DNA of 64,000 nt from Trichostrongylus colubriformis (GCA_963978905.1 OZ022257.1:4536965-4600964), one strand, 5' to 3'; positions 1 to 13,732 are shown, counted from the stretch's first letter. Numbers and translations: made by a program. The notes: a model not told the origin generated them from the letters alone.

Positions 1-3000
1 ACAAAAGAGAAGATGATGATGGTATATGAGAGAAGTTGCCATGTTGGAGGCACGGTGCACTCAGAAACGTGGATTCCTCGACAGGGGGGGGGGTTAGTAA
101 CTTGTTACTTGACCGGCAGTAGGGGGAGGAGTTAGTAACTACATAGGTGAGCCATGATCCGGGATTGCTTTGTGTAAAAGTATTAGTGAAGTATCTTATG
201 GTTGCATTCCGCGTAAATTATTCCAAAAAATCTCTATGCCTCCAAGATGCCTCTTCGCTGGAAGAAATGTTTCGAGGGGAGTTTCCTTTTCATGAAAAAA
301 GTAAGGATGCTAAGTGTGTTTATCCCTCGTGTACTATTACAAGTTTCACTCTACAGTGAACTAGGATTGCGAGCAGAAATTGAAAAGAGGGAGGGTGTTG
401 GTATTTGCGTCCCCGTAGAGAGGGTCGTACTGGAACCTTTTTTTGGCGACATATGAGAGTTCCTTGGTTGGACCACCACTTTTATAACATGAACCCTGGT
501 TGTATGAAGAGAGGTAACGACAAGAACGCCACAAAATTTGACCACCTTCCTGCGGTGTTACCCTTGGAACGAGCTACATTAAAACGAGCTACATTAAACA
601 AGGTGGTCATTGAAGAAGGTCCAAAAAGGTGGTTGGTCTTAGCGAATCTAAAATCCCAGTGTTGCCATAATTTACTATACTTACCCACATTTGGAAAAAT
701 GCGCTCATATACATTTGGAAAAATGGTTCGGTCCCGCAGAAAAGTTCAGCCCCGCCTTCGAAGGTCAAATTTCGACAATTCCATGGGATCCCAATGTGAT
801 TGCATTACCATGGGTAACCAAGCCTGCTATCCCAAAATCTCTACGCAAAAAATTGCGGCTGATTGCAAGTTTCTTACCGAACGAACCTCAATACTACGCG
901 CCAAGGTGGGAGTTAATCAGGATCACGAGTCATTGAAGTCATTAAAGGCAATCTTTCGGTGTGAGATATTGCAAAGTAGATTCTAAGCTGTTGGAGCTCA
1001 CAGTAAGGATGAAATTCACTTTCAAGGCGTGAACAAAAAAGCACTATTAAGGCAGTTTTGAGAAAAGTTTCCGGGGCTCCTCAGTCTGCATCTCCCTGCT
1101 TTGATATCGTTTCAGTATTTGGTTTTTTGGTATTAGAAGAGGACATTTGCAGGGGGTTTTGTAGCATTCAGGGGAGGGTTGAACCGACGAGCCACATTTC
1201 CTAAGACACCATGATTGACTCAGAGATAAAGCTTTCAATTCTCCGTATTTGCAGTGCAAGCACCATAATTAAGCCTATACAAACATTAAAATTCAAAAAA
1301 CAAGCACCCAAAAATCAAAGAACAATCGAAATCATGGCATACCACTCACCTAACGCAGATGAGGTTTTCAAAGCCGCGAGCGAGTTCTCCATTCACGACA
1401 TGTTGTGTCTCCATTCCCGCGCACACCATCTGACTGATTAAATGGAAAATTGCCAAAATGTTGCTTTCACAACGGCGACATGTATTCAATAAAGACACGT
1501 GAAAGAGAGAGAGGGAGTGTAAGCGAGAAAAGATGATGATGATGACGAATCGATGGCTATACAATTGACAGAGCAACAGCAGCAGCAGCAGTAGCACAGA
1601 CGCGCTATGCTACTGCTGCGATGAGCGCGTAGAAACAGAACGCTGTAATAGACAGCTGAGCTCTCGAACAATGCGTGGGAAGAAACAATGCAGAAGGGGT
1701 GTTCCATAAAGGCCAAGATAGCGTCATAAAATATAAATAAAAAAAAACAAAGGACAACGTATTCGGTCCCAATCAACTCCTGTGAATTTCGCAACCATTT
1801 TATCTAAATAAGTCGATATTGCAAGTCGTTCCTGGCCTTACAAATAGTAAAAACCAGTACCGGTGAGACAAATAGTTTACTTGACCTGTGCTGGATCCGA
1901 TCCATGGGCCGTGAGTAATGCATGCGAAATCTTTATCCTCTGCGCCATCGGGTTCCATTGATAGCGTTTATCCAGTCAAAGGAAGTAGTACCAAACAATT
2001 GCAACGACCACTAGTATAAAAAACGTTTTACGACCTTTTACAAATGCTATTATATCGAAGCTTTTTATTCAGAGCAGGCATAGGGGACATGTCCTAGATT
2101 GACTAGGGAGGATGGGGCTCAACACAATGCTTGATCCTTCCCATTTTGATTTAAATCTTCGAGATGCAAAAAAATGCAAAAACTGATCAGAATATGAAGG
2201 GCTGTGAATCCTATTTGTACTTCTACAAATGAATAAATAGTATCGTTATCAAAATTATCGGACCACGTTAACAACATAGAGAATAGAGCATTTCCTGGTG
2301 ATCAATCTTTCCTGTATAGAGCCATACATTCTAGTTTCTAAACAAATTCGGGAAAAGATTCCAAGGTCATTCCACCCACAAAGACTTTTGGAAACCAGCC
2401 ATTAAGTATCCTGCTGCTCTTTTCCAAGGAATGGAGGGAGAGTCGAATGGCCTAGGCGGACACTGGTTCAGAATTCGATCACCGGACTGTGCGTCTGGTC
2501 ATATGACCATTTAGCACTGTTCCAACCTCTCCAGTAGAAAATAGCTAAAACTGGAGAAGCAAAATTGATCACTTACGTAGTTTCCACAGATAGATGAGCA
2601 AAAATTACAACAAAATCTTCAATGAGGAAGTGAGAACTCCAAAACACTTCAAAGACTGGATTTCGAAACATACATTCACTAAGAAAAAACACAAAAATAC
2701 TGCAAGAATGCTGGAATATAGACAAAATCATAAATTCGGACAGGAGCCAAACTCGCATCTCACCCAAAGCTGAGCTCAATCATTACACTAGCGAAACTCC
2801 ATTATCTTTCACTCAGCTTTTTTAAAAATAATAATATTGTCAATTAGCACCCCTGCTCCTGCAGACGTAGGTCTGCGATAAGCGCTAGAATCCATACTTT
2901 TAATAAGCAAATGAGAAGCGAAGGGTATTTCGCAGCGAAATCGTATGAGGAAATTTTAAATACATATCCCTTTACTTCAAGTAAGAATACACAGCAACAA

Positions 3001-4677
3001 AATACATTGCAACTATACAGTCTGGCAACAGTTACTGCTATTGTAGTGGTCAAGAAAAAAAGGTCGTATTTGATACCCGTAGAGGAGAAGATCATACTGA
3101 AGTGGCAACCTGGGAGTGCCCTATTGGTAGGCATAGCTAACCAACGTAGGAGTCCGTTTAGCTAACAAACTACGTGTTCGAGATCTGCGACTAGTGAGTG
3201 TAACAATAGAACAAGCATAAAAAGCAAAAGATAAGCGATGGAATCGATCAGAATGCTACCTACAAACACATGTATGTAGCCGTGGTTGCTGTGTATATGT
3301 CTACATCATTAATAATATATCCGTCATGAGAAAGATAGAAAGAAAGAAAGATATGTGGTTCAGAACACAGCGACGCCTTAGTTGACGATCAGAAAAGAGG
3401 CGAAAAGAATGAAATGGAGCAGTTTGGGTCGAGCTAGAGGCCTAACAGAGATATATGGCCGGAAGCAGTAAACTGCGTCTTAAGCAAAAATCTCAGCATT
3501 CTCAAGAGTTTTGGAGAGCTCCATCACTCCTACATGAGGACAGAGTCGTCAAAAAGGAGGAAATCGTATCGACCTATCAAATTTCTCGACCATGGCTTCC
3601 GTTATACACAACTGAGGCTTACAAGGAGAGTGTATGTTTCATACAGGAGACTGTCAATTCCCGAAGTGCCGATACCACTAAATAAAATGAACATGTATAA
3701 AGGAAAGAAAAGACAGGAAACTCAAAGAAACTGCGATAAAGTCGATCATATCAATCTCATTCGAATGCCGCGATGATTTGAATGAAAATACAATGCGTGA
3801 CCTATTCCAATAAGGGAACGATAAGTGTCGAATGCCCTGCCCTCCTACAATTTGAAAAAACATGGTCGCTCACTTTGTGGTTGCAAAATGAACTTCTTGC
3901 TTTATGCTTGAAACTAATCGATAGAATGGTTGACAGCAACTATCCTTCTTTCCGAATGCGTCATGTCCTCTAGGGGTCACTAGTCAATCCTGTCATGGGT
4001 TCCATGCTTACGGAGAGGGTTAGGCGATGAAAAACAGGTTTACTTGAGTTCAAAGCCATTCAGAAAACATTATTCGAAGAAGAAAACCATAGCTTCAGCT
4101 AGATTCCAACCCGCGATCATGCGCTAGTAGTGGCGCCCCTCAGCCGAAATATCCTTTACCACTTGAAGCAGTATTAATTCAAGAAATTTAGCTGCTCATG
4201 TTACCGTAGAGCGCCTAACCGCCAAGTAGTTTTTTAAATCAAGATAATTTTCGTGTCAAAATCGCAACTGAAGGCGATGGAAGAAAGAAAGAAAATGGCG
4301 GAAGGAAAGTGGCTGCCAGTTCTCACGGTGTAACATGGCAATGGAAGAGGTAAAGCGGATCAATGTGAGAGATATGCATTTCCAATGAATCCGCCCCTAT
4401 CGATAAATGCGGCTTTACAGCAAAGCCTCACATACGTCAATTTTCATGCTTGAAAATGAAATGAGTCCGAAGATATGAACATTAAATGTGAAATGCGAAA
4501 AGCGTTAAAATTCAGAGATAATCAAAAGCAGAACCGAAAATACCTTTCCACTATTTTCTAGACTTTTTTTTATAGGCTGCAAACTGATGAAAAGCATTCA
4601 TGGAGGAAATGAGCAGATATAGTGATCGGGGAACAGCTTCGCGGTCAACATCCCCATTTTCAGAATATTCTAAGTTA
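1..4677. other. No gene recognised
   Basis: The longest open frame (405..986, plus, 193 codons) has no recognisable domain. It includes the duplications CGAGCTACATTAAA (two copies near 570) and ACATTTGGAAAAATG (two near 690), so it looks like chance. No splice-linked conserved exons were seen on either strand. Confidence 0.5.
1574..1593 (+). repeat. Short CAG run
   Basis: About six CAG units in a GCAACAGCAGCAGCAGCAG tract, not in a credible coding frame. Confidence 0.8.
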
Positions 4678-5044
4678 AGGATGTCAGGACGGCATACCGT
4701 AACCAGCGCTGTGCTTGCTTAACTGTCGAGAGGCCCGAAATTCTTTTTCTGTCATCGATCTAACTAAGATAACGCAAAAATGCTTTTTCTGCTGTGAATA
4801 TGTACACACTAGATACAGGCAAGTTTCTTTAATTTTGAAATAGAGAAATTCAAATTTCGAAGGAAAATTAAAATAACACATTTCAAGCATCGGTTCTTTG
4901 TGAAGACTTCTTTTTTATTTTAATATACAAAATTAACAGTCCGCGATTTCTCCCTCAATCACGTTAAGTTTGATCGAACTAATTTGGGAACGAAAGTTGC
5001 AGACACGCAGCGAGGCTGGTTACGGTATACCACACTGACCTCCT
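4678..5044. mobile_element. MITE with AGGATGTCAGG ends
   Basis: The left end AGGATGTCAGGACGGCATAC and the inverted right end AGGAGGTCAGTGTGGTATAC both continue with CGTAACCAGC. The 367-bp interior shows no coding signal. Confidence 0.7.
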
Positions 5045-6854
5045 CAAGTAATTATTCTGCTTCATTCTGATGTGAAAACCCTACATTACACAGGATCCTT
5101 CAAATTTATGTGGGAAGCGATTTCGAGAACATGGTGGCTATGCGAATCCTCTTTTATTGGACTCCTTCGGCCATTCCTACATCGGGAATCCTTTGACACA
5201 ATTTCCGTACCGAAATGAAACCTTTACGGGAAATGGTAGTGAGGGACAAGGGAAAAACACTGTGTTCGGTCCTGCTCCCTTCTAATGGAGAATAAATATG
5301 GCACGAATGCAATAGATATTAACCAACCAGGCAACGTACTGAGAAATTGTGGTGCCTCCAACCCGAAATGCCGTCTCAGGCAAACCCTAGTTTGGGTGAT
5401 GCGCCAGCCCAAGTTGGCGGCGAGGATTCCTTTTTAGCTGAAGCTAGTATAGTTTGCAAATTGGCTAGAGACCGCCCGATTTCATATTCAGCGGTTTTGA
5501 GCTTTGAAGGCTCGCTGGTGCTAATATACTTATCCCATGGGAATAAACGGATTCGTCACTCCGATAGGGGTTACGCGGCTCAGAAACCTAAACGGACGTT
5601 AAACCAACACCGCCCGAGGGTGTCGCACAACACCGGGCAACGCGCTGAGCCGAAATGCAAACTGAAAGGCCAAATTCGCAGGTTACCTCAAACAACAATT
5701 ACTTATAAGGCAGTACTACTTTTCATATCTTAACTAAGTGTCATAAGAGGAGAAGAACTCACGGCAGTTGGAAATTTTCAATTTTTAATCACATTTGCGG
5801 TCGGAATTGGCCACATTAAAACGCAAACAGAACAGCTGTCCACTGATCGTCGGGAAATCATAAATCGCAATGGTGTTCATTGCGGCAGAAACCGGATCTG
5901 GTCGCCTCTGTTCTCACGACTGCACTTCGCTTAACTGCCAAGTGACACGAATTCTCCACGTTTCATTGGGGTCTTGTCGTAGTCTCAAAAAAGAGGAAGT
6001 TCTGGCATTTGTTCGGGGAAGGACCACGCTTTTATGGCCACAATGTGAAAATGCTCATACTCAAAGATTCCGCAGCACTAAAAGATGAAGGGAAGATGTA
6101 AAAAATGAAAAAAAGATTCTCGGGTCCACTTCAGAGCTGGGTCAGCCAGCTTCCCCTCCCATCTTCTAATGGGAAAACATTTGCAATTCGTAGAATAGGT
6201 TACAAGCGTATTCAAACGCCACCACGACACTGAGTGAAAGTAGAGGGAGCGGCGCATCTTGCCAGAGTGGATAGGTCTGACTGGTTCATTTCGATGTATT
6301 AAGTTTTGGGAAATGAAAGGGAAATGAATGATAAAAGACAACTCAAAATAAACAACTTAATAAATTGAATAGAAACAATAGAAAATAAAGTTTTGAAAAG
6401 GGATGAGGAAAGCACGGTGAGTTTAAAAAGCTGTGGAAAATTACCAAGTCATGAAAACCTTTTAGTATTCACAAATAAACATTTTCAATAAACCAGATAA
6501 AAAACCAAGAACAACAAATGGCAATGAATTAAGATGAAATGAAGCTATGCAAAAATGAATTACGGAAGATTTTCTATCTCGTTTCAAGGCATACAAACAA
6601 AATACACTGCCATATTGAATTCAAGGTTCAGTTCGCTTACTTTGTTAAACGAGGTCTTTGAAGAAATTGGAAATCCCATATCCGTTTCCAACCAAAGGCA
6701 ATACCTGGTCATGATGAATACCCTCTTCAGCAATCGTCAATGACTCGAAACACTAGGCAACCTTATTTCAAAATTTGTTTCCGGATTAGGTTCCGAAAGG
6801 TTCAAAATTCAACGAGCACAACACCGTTTCCTGTCAAAGGATAACTTAAACATA
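5045..6854. other. No gene recognised
   Basis: A 128-codon plus frame at 5347..5733 ends in a low-complexity basic stretch and shows no family motif. The sequence is probably old repeat. Nothing else supported. Confidence 0.45.
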
Positions 6855-6986
6855 CAGTCTATTTCAGAGCACTTAATAGGGCGTTGCCTGCGGACTTGAG
6901 TGAGAGTGTATCAAACTCTCTAACCCCGCCACACACTCTCACTCTCGCCTCAGCCCACGCCCTATCTAGAGTTGAGAAATGGACTG
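6855..6986. mobile_element. TA-flanked MITE, CAGTCCATTTC family
   Basis: Ends CAGTCTATTTCAGAG and (inverted) CAGTCCATTTCTCAA, with TA on both sides, and an inner inverted pair ATAGGGCGTTGCC / ATAGGGCGTGGGC. It shares its right TA with the next element at 6989. Confidence 0.75.
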
Positions 6987-6988
6987 TA

Positions 6989-7162
6989 AAGCCGTATTCA
7001 TACTTTGCGCCGACAGAGCGCGGCTGCGTTCACAGACAGCGAGGCAGAATGGCACGAGGGAGGTGCAGAGACGACGAAGCAACGAGACAGGATGACAAAG
7101 GAGGAGACACAGAAGCACGGAGCTACGCCCTGCCGCCGGCATGGCAAGGTATGAAAGCGGCT
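6989..7162. mobile_element. TA-flanked MITE, AGGCCGCGTTC family
   Basis: Ends AAGCCGTATTCATACTTTGC and (inverted) AAGCCGCTTTCATACCTTGC. The interior (GGCTGCGTTCACAGACAGCG, GGTGCAGAGACGACGAAG) matches the copies near 55.2 and 55.9 kb. Confidence 0.8.
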
Positions 7163-9109
7163 TAACACATGCATAGCACCCGGCTAAGAATTTTAAATAC
7201 ATTTCAAGCAACATTGTCTCCTACACATGTGCGACCGCCATCAAATGTTTACTTCGCGTTCACACCTTTAGGAGAGGTCTAGAATGAAAAAGGATAGAGT
7301 TACGAAAGCGAAATATGCAAGGGTGCGAAATTGACCCAAGTAGTGAATGTGCAGTAGCGGCGCTTCATAGCGTTGCCTCACTTTTACTTCGTTTTTGTAT
7401 TATGAGAGGCGTAAGAGCAAAATGTTTCAGTGACAGGGAACTACATTCAGACAGAAAATCAAGTAAAATGAACAAAGACATAAATCTGTCTCTTTTCGGG
7501 ATATTCCATACACTTCACTTCCGTTTAGAATAGCAATGACCCCCTTATGATGAGTGTGGTCACAGATTAATTGGCTTTCAAAGGATGTCAAATCAAAACG
7601 GATCCCAAGAGCATTGGCCCTGATGCTCAGGAAAACCCCACATAAATTGAAAACATTGAACCCGATCGAGCTTCATGGGCATTATGAGAGAAGAGAATTA
7701 TCTGTGATGAGAAGTACATTGCAGGCAGTAGATGGATGGAAAAGCGGTCAGTTTTCTCCAAGAAAGGCCTACGAAAAGGAGAATACTAGCAGTTACTAAG
7801 GGATTACGTATCGTGAATCCTAAAAAACCATCACAAAAAAGGGCACTAGCACAGCTGTGTTTATGTTTTCACCAAAAATAAACATTCTCGCACGGCTGGT
7901 ATGCAGTTACAAAAGTTGCAGTAAAACAAAACAAACAGACCGAGCGGCCTTCTCAATGAACCCGCATCCAGCACCGAGTATCGGGTCGAGGAAATTTCCA
8001 TTCCACTTTTCCCTGGCCTTGGAGGAAGTCTGCAATGCAAACCCTTCTTCTCCCACTAATCAACAGCCGTAGAGGAAGGACCAGGGGACGTAGTAGTCCT
8101 TTGTAGGGTGTGATTAGTTATAATTGCTTGTCATTAATAAGAACAATAATAAACAGCACCGATACAGACTTTTCCCAATCCACCACTATTTTCCCTTCAC
8201 ACCTGCCACGATAAAACCCTCCAGTGAGCTCGAAACCAACTGGAATCAGCTTGCCCCCTTCAGATTCCACACATGCTGAAAGCAAACACCTATGAGAGTA
8301 AATGACAAAAAAAGCGGATCACAGCGATAAATTTTATAGGTTACGCCACATATGTAGCTTTCGTCTAAATAATAGAGTCGCTTGGGGGAGTAACTGACCC
8401 AAAAGAAATGAATTTTAATGGCCACACGTTCAGAACCGGCAAATACCTACACTTGATCCTGGTATAAATAGTCGATGAAAAAGTTGGGCAAAGGATTGGT
8501 AGCTAGGAGGCTTTAGACTACCGTAACCATTTTCAAGAGTATGGTAACAACTGATAAGCACTCGAATAACAGCGGGCTTTAACCACTTACAGATTGCGCT
8601 CGAGCAGTGATACGGTCGTTTCGGTGCTTTTCACTGATAAAAAGGCTTATTTAGCATATTTAGCCAATCGAAGGTAAACTGTGCGTAGTAAGAAATATTA
8701 TAGTAAGAGAAGTAATTAAATGATGAATAAACGCAGAATCAACAACAACAATGGAATTAAACCAGGATCACCGTTAAAACTGACAAAGTATACAGTGAAA
8801 TAGTTTGACAGGAGGGGTTTGAAGCTTTTGGCAATGATTGGATCACCGGAGCTCCTTTCGTACGAAATCAGTGCTGCTTATTGTTAGACAAGGGCGCTGG
8901 AGCTGACCTCACACAACGGTGCGACAGAAACAGACAACGAGAGTACGTGTGCAAGAGAGGCAGGCAATCGGTGTTGGCACAACGCCAAGATTAAGCGGAA
9001 GGGACGCATAGTTGCAGCGTCCAAGGCCATAAAACTGCGAGGCTCGTTATGAAGCTGTCGATCACTGGCGACAAAGACATAGTATCATCATAACGGATAC
9101 TATTTGTTT
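7163..9109. other. No gene recognised
   Basis: AT-rich with only short frames. No inverted repeats of note and no exon chain. Confidence 0.45.
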
Positions 9110-9500
9110 GGCATTTCCCCAAAAGTGAACGAGTTTAAATATCCATAATTTTACTGCGAAATTGAAAAACTACTCAATCGACTATTTTGCTTGTTACTCC
9201 CCGGTAAAGGACGAGTTCAAACAGTCATAACTTCAATGCGAAATCAAAAATACTTAGGTGACTATTTGGTAATTTGCTTGTTACTTCCCAAAAAGGAACA
9301 GTTCCTGATATTAATATTTTTCTGGGATACCGAAAAATTACTACTATTTTGCTTGTTATTTCTCAAAAAAACCGCTTCAAATATTGATAATTTTTGTGCG
9401 AAATCAAAAATTTACTTAATTGACTATTTTGCTTGTTAATTCCTGGAACAAGTTCACATATTCATGATTTTACTGCGAAATTAAAAAATACCCAACTGGT
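9110..9500 (+). repeat. Degenerate tandem repeat, period about 80-85 bp
   Basis: The blocks GACTATTTTGCTTGTTA, TACTGCGAAATTGAAAAA and GAACGAGTTTAAATAT recur at spacings of about 80 bp across four to five diverged units. The last unit runs into the inverted-repeat element at 9514. Confidence 0.7.
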
Positions 9501-9513
9501 AAAAACGAGTGTA

Positions 9514-9924
9514 GGTTGGGACACACGGTTTGACCTAGGCCTGCGACCTTGTGAGAGCCCATGGCCCTTGCCCTATGACATAAATTCCTCAGACAATTTG
9601 TCCATACAAGTCCTATCCTCCTTAAAAGTTTGTTCCGTTGCTTTCTTCAGAGAAAACAGTTATAGACAACGAGTTTAAAGGCATATTCCGCGCTCGCTAT
9701 AGGTGGAGTAACCAGTTGACTCTCTATCGGTTGTCAGCGGTTGGGAGGCGGTCTCTCCACGCCCCACTGCAGGCAATAGGGCGAGGAGAGACCGCCTTCG
9801 AACCGCCGACAACCAATTGAGAGTCAATTGGTTACTCCGCCCATAGCGAGCGCGGAATATGCCTTTAAGGGATGTGCATGGTCACGGCGGGACCCAGTGG
9901 CCCTATTGACCGTGTGTCCCAACC
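9514..9924. mobile_element. Inverted-repeat element with a nested insertion
   Basis: The ends GGTTGGGACACACGG (9514..9528) and their exact complement (9910..9924) enclose about 410 bp, including the TTAA element at 9679..9864. The flanks TGGTAAAAAC and CGGTAAAAAC are alike. Confidence 0.65.
9679..9864. mobile_element. TTAA-flanked palindromic MITE (piggyBac-like)
   Basis: TTAA lies on both sides (9675-9678, 9865-9868). The arms are about 80 bp: both read AGGCATATTCCGCGCTCGCT, then GGAGTAACCA, TTGACTCTC and GGCGGTCTCTCC. TTAA duplications are the mark of the piggyBac superfamily. Confidence 0.8.
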
Positions 9925-12179
9925 GTTACCCGGTAAAAACTGATTGCGAAATTCCAGTTGATACGTTTCCTAACATTAATAGTTGGCCTATCAATTAGAT
10001 TTTAGGGGACTTCTGATGCAAAAGCAATTCCTCAAAATTGATCTTCTAGCTGAACAGATTTCATTTCCACCATTTTGATCTTGGTTCATTTTAATGCGAA
10101 TATTTCTTTCAAAATTGGGCTCGTAGATTTGTTGAATATATACCCGATTCATCGTTTCGCAATTGATTTTGCATGAATAAAATGAGGATTTTTTTATTCA
10201 TTGTAAAAAATACCGCTATCCAAGTAAGCTGCAATGAAAATGCAAAAATTATAATAAAGGAAATTTCATTAAATTAATTAATTCATTGCGGTTTTCATGT
10301 TTACTGAGATTTGTACTGCTGATTTTTTTTTTTGATTTTTTGGAAAAATCCCTGTTTCAGCTGCTTTTCATCCACGTCTGCAAGTCTTTGCTGCCGATGT
10401 CCTATTGGAGCCTGTAGCACACCGCAACGTGATTGGCATGAAAACAACAAGGTTAGGGTCATATGTCTGGGTACGGTCTGCAGTGCATTACTATCGCTAT
10501 GGAGCATTCTACGGGCCAGCAATCTTCCTACCCCCAACTTTGCTTGTTCTGCTTACAATGTTGTAAATAATGATTATAATAATATTGGATATGCATGAGT
10601 AGGGTAGGGGATAGAAGCGCCATTACCACAACATCCAGTATTTCAAGCCCCTCCAGATCATTTGACTAACTCGGCCCCTTATGATAGGATAAAAAGATCA
10701 GTTAAACATTGCTTGGTCCTTGCAATCTGCAAATCATATTTATATAGTACCAAGCCGATATCGAATGAAAGTGGAGGGCCTGGCGCAACCGAAAAGTATC
10801 ATTTATTTATTTATTTATTTATTTATTTGTTTGTTTATTTATTTATTTATTTATTCATGATGCGCACACTATCGGTAAAAGAGAACAACAACTGGTTAGC
10901 ATAATTACAAAGCGAACAATCCAAAAAACCGAACAGATAAAGTTAAGCCCTGATTAAGATCAGGTGCACTGATCAGTGAGGTACATTTATGTAGAAGAAA
11001 AAGGCAAGGAAAAGCCGTCAACTGGGCCGCCAGACGCTTCATGTATCTTACTTTAAAAAACAGCAATAGTCCACAATGTCGTATCAAGATAAATATAATA
11101 TCACCTGATCTTCATAGGTAACTTTGTCTGCCACTCAGTTTTCAATGTTCGATGGTGAATTTGTATACGCGGGTAGATCTGTTATTTATATGGGGCAATG
11201 AATACCACACAGGACACCAAAAGTCATAAAAAAACGTATTTGTCGGCCTAGCGTGGGTACATCGCCAGGCGTACCGGTAGATATTTGTGCTTCCTTAGGA
11301 CCATAAAGTATGGCTACTCTTCTACTGCCTATCAGTCTTTCTCAGATTCACCTCACGGAAGGGTACTGGATTGCCTCCTCCGGTATTAAAAGGGTGAACT
11401 GGCAGGGTAACCGGAAACGATTTACTAATGCTTTTCTCAGACTACTGCTGAGATGGTAAAAACCATGTAACTCATAGATAATTCGTTTTTCTCTCGGTAT
11501 AGTCATAGGGGTGCAATTCGTGCCAACATCAATTAAGGAATCGCGTTGGATTGGCTCAACCTGAACAATAGCTCCCGTACTATTTTCAAGGCCAGCGCCA
11601 AAAGACATCAGGGGGGGGGGGGGGGCAATTCGTTCGACCATTCAGTAAAAAAGCAGAGATGTCGCATAGGTAGTAAGGCGGTGGTAAAAACAAAAAAAAC
11701 TGGAAAAAAGCAAAAAAAAACGTACTTCCACCCCCGTTCTCTTCGAGGACATGTTTCAGTGCCATGACATCTAAAATGGCGAAGCGAAGCCGCGGTCTTT
11801 GCTCTGCTCCCTACGATAAAAAGGAGGTTAAAGGCACCGACCGAATGGGGGAGGGGGGAAACGAAGGAAAGCGTAATTGGGGACACTGTTCCCTGTGAAT
11901 GTACATTCGAGCTCAGAAGAGATAATGTGTGGTGAAATTCGCGTTCGAAAAAGGGGCCTAGCGCGCGTCACTTCGAGCTCTACGTTTCAGTGGCCGAGTT
12001 TCCTGCTGGCGACGGGCGGAGAAGGCCAACGCCACTGTCATTCGATGTCGAGTAGGAAAAAATTGTGTTTATTTGAGATGATGTTAAACAAGTGAAACAC
12101 AACCATACAGCAATAAATATGTGAAACAATGAAAGGGAAGATGAACGAGAGAGCAAGACGAAACAGTTTATGATAAAAA
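9925..12179. other. No gene recognised
   Basis: Contains the TTTA microsatellite and a poly-G run near 11610. No coding signal supported. Confidence 0.45.
10799..10857 (+). repeat. (TTTA)n microsatellite
   Basis: About 14 TTTA units interrupted by two TTTG units. Confidence 0.95.
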
Positions 12180-12365
12180 ACCCAGTCAGTTTACACTCGA
12201 CGCCTTGGCTAGGATCGTGGGTGCAACTGCGGCAAACTGAACAAACGTCAAGTTTTATCGTAGGGCGAACTTGCGTCTCCTCTTGTCTTCAGAGTTCGTT
12301 TTTCAACGCGAGTTACTCTATCCACGTGCTCTAACCCCTGAACCACGGCCCTTTATTTGCATTCA
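12180..12365 (-). repeat. SINE-like repeat, tRNA-related head
   Basis: On the minus strand the head GTGGTTCAGGGGTTAGAGCA resembles a pol III A box. AAGTTCGCCCT, a weak B box, lies about 75 bases further on. It then shares the block ending GCCAAGGCGTCGA with other repeats here. The tail is missing. Confidence 0.5.
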
Positions 12366-13586
12366 ATACGCCTTCTTTACTCTTGAATACTACTGCACTT
12401 ACTCATCCTGCCGTAAACCGTTTACGACTGCTACATGTTGTACTCCAGTGGCGCTCTGTTCTCTATGAGATTAATTCTAATCACACCCCTAACGATTATC
12501 TTCGTGGAATGTTGAATTAGATAGAAAAACTTACGAACATACATGCGTAGCAAAGAGCTTAGTCAACAAGGAGAACAATCTAAGCACGACGATAGGAGAA
12601 AAGAGGGTGATGCGAACCTTTAAAAGTGAGTCACCCAAACGGATGATGAGGTCAAATTAAGCATGAGTATGTGGCAGAACACCCGGTGAAAGCAGCTCCC
12701 CGGGTTTTGAATTAAGCGCTTTCTTTACTACCTGTTCAATCACGAGTAGCCCTTTCCTGAATGTCGATGAGAAGGGGCCTCTTTCGAGCATTTGAGTTTC
12801 ATTCCTCTTTTCTTCACTTTTCTTGTGCTACCAAGCACCTCAATTTTCATTTTCCGTGATCTTTCCTTATTAAGCTCGAATTATTCGGCATTCGCTACAT
12901 GATGAAAATAACCAATATAAATACAACATTTTATTCCGAACAAAAAAATTACCGTTTCAAGCATCTTATAAATTGTGAACGTCGAAGCGACATGACTGGT
13001 CGCGTACTTGGTAAACCCGAAGATAAGCGAGGCATACACTAACTGGCGAGATGAGTAAGTTCATCGACGTGGCTATACCGTAACTACCGTATTCTCAGGA
13101 TGTGGCTATAAAAGCAGGAGGAAGAGTTTCCATGAATAAACTGCTAAACAACTTCTAATAGCAAAATCATTCGAAAGTCAATTAATGCGATATCATTCGA
13201 GGCACACACGTAAATGAAAATTTACATATTGAAAAACTGGAGAAATGGTACAGCATAGTTAATTAATGAGTAATTAAAACAGTACCATAACACCGATGGT
13301 GCTATCGCATGCGGTGCATCTTCCCGTGGATACTATTTTTTAACTATACCCAACCCTCAAAGGAAAATCGAGCTCCTCTCTTCCTCCGGTGTAGCCTGGG
13401 CAGAAATATGCGCTTGAATGTGCAGACTGACCCTTCAACGATCCCGCAGAGATATTGAGGTGTAAAAAATTTTATAAGATGCCCCCCTTCTCTCTCATTG
13501 CGATAGCACTCACCGGATATTAGTAGAGGAATTGTTTCAACTGAAATTGATCAGTGAATTCTAAAGCTCCTCTTATTAAAGCTGGT
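12366..13586. other. Intergenic, downstream of the neprilysin-like gene
   Basis: No exon chain or repeat structure recognised. Confidence 0.45.
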
Positions 13587-13592
13587 TTTATT
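13587..13592 (-). terminator. Polyadenylation signal of the neprilysin-like gene
   Basis: AATAAA on the minus strand about 40 bases past the stop codon, a suitable distance for a nematode 3' UTR. Confidence 0.6.
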
Positions 13593-13632
13593 CTCAGCTG
13601 ACAAACATCCTAAACTGCTCGTTGACGGAACG

Positions 13633-13732
13633 CTACCATACTCGACATTTTTCATACGGATGCATAGGACTTCCAATCGAGCAGTTGAATGTTTTTGCGA
13701 AAGGAGGAAAATTTTGAAGTGGCACATTCACC
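13633..13732 (-). CDS. Neprilysin-like gene: terminal exon
   Basis: Encodes [17 protein letters not shown] then [15 protein letters not shown] and a TAG stop at 13633..13635. The CRVW ending, with a disulfide Cys four residues from the end, is typical of M13 proteins and shows the gene is intact at its 3' end. Confidence 0.93.

Noticed and set aside
405..986. 193-codon open frame on the plus strand, the longest in the window
   Set aside because: No domain, signal or biased composition, and it spans two short local duplications. Long chance frames occur at this base composition.
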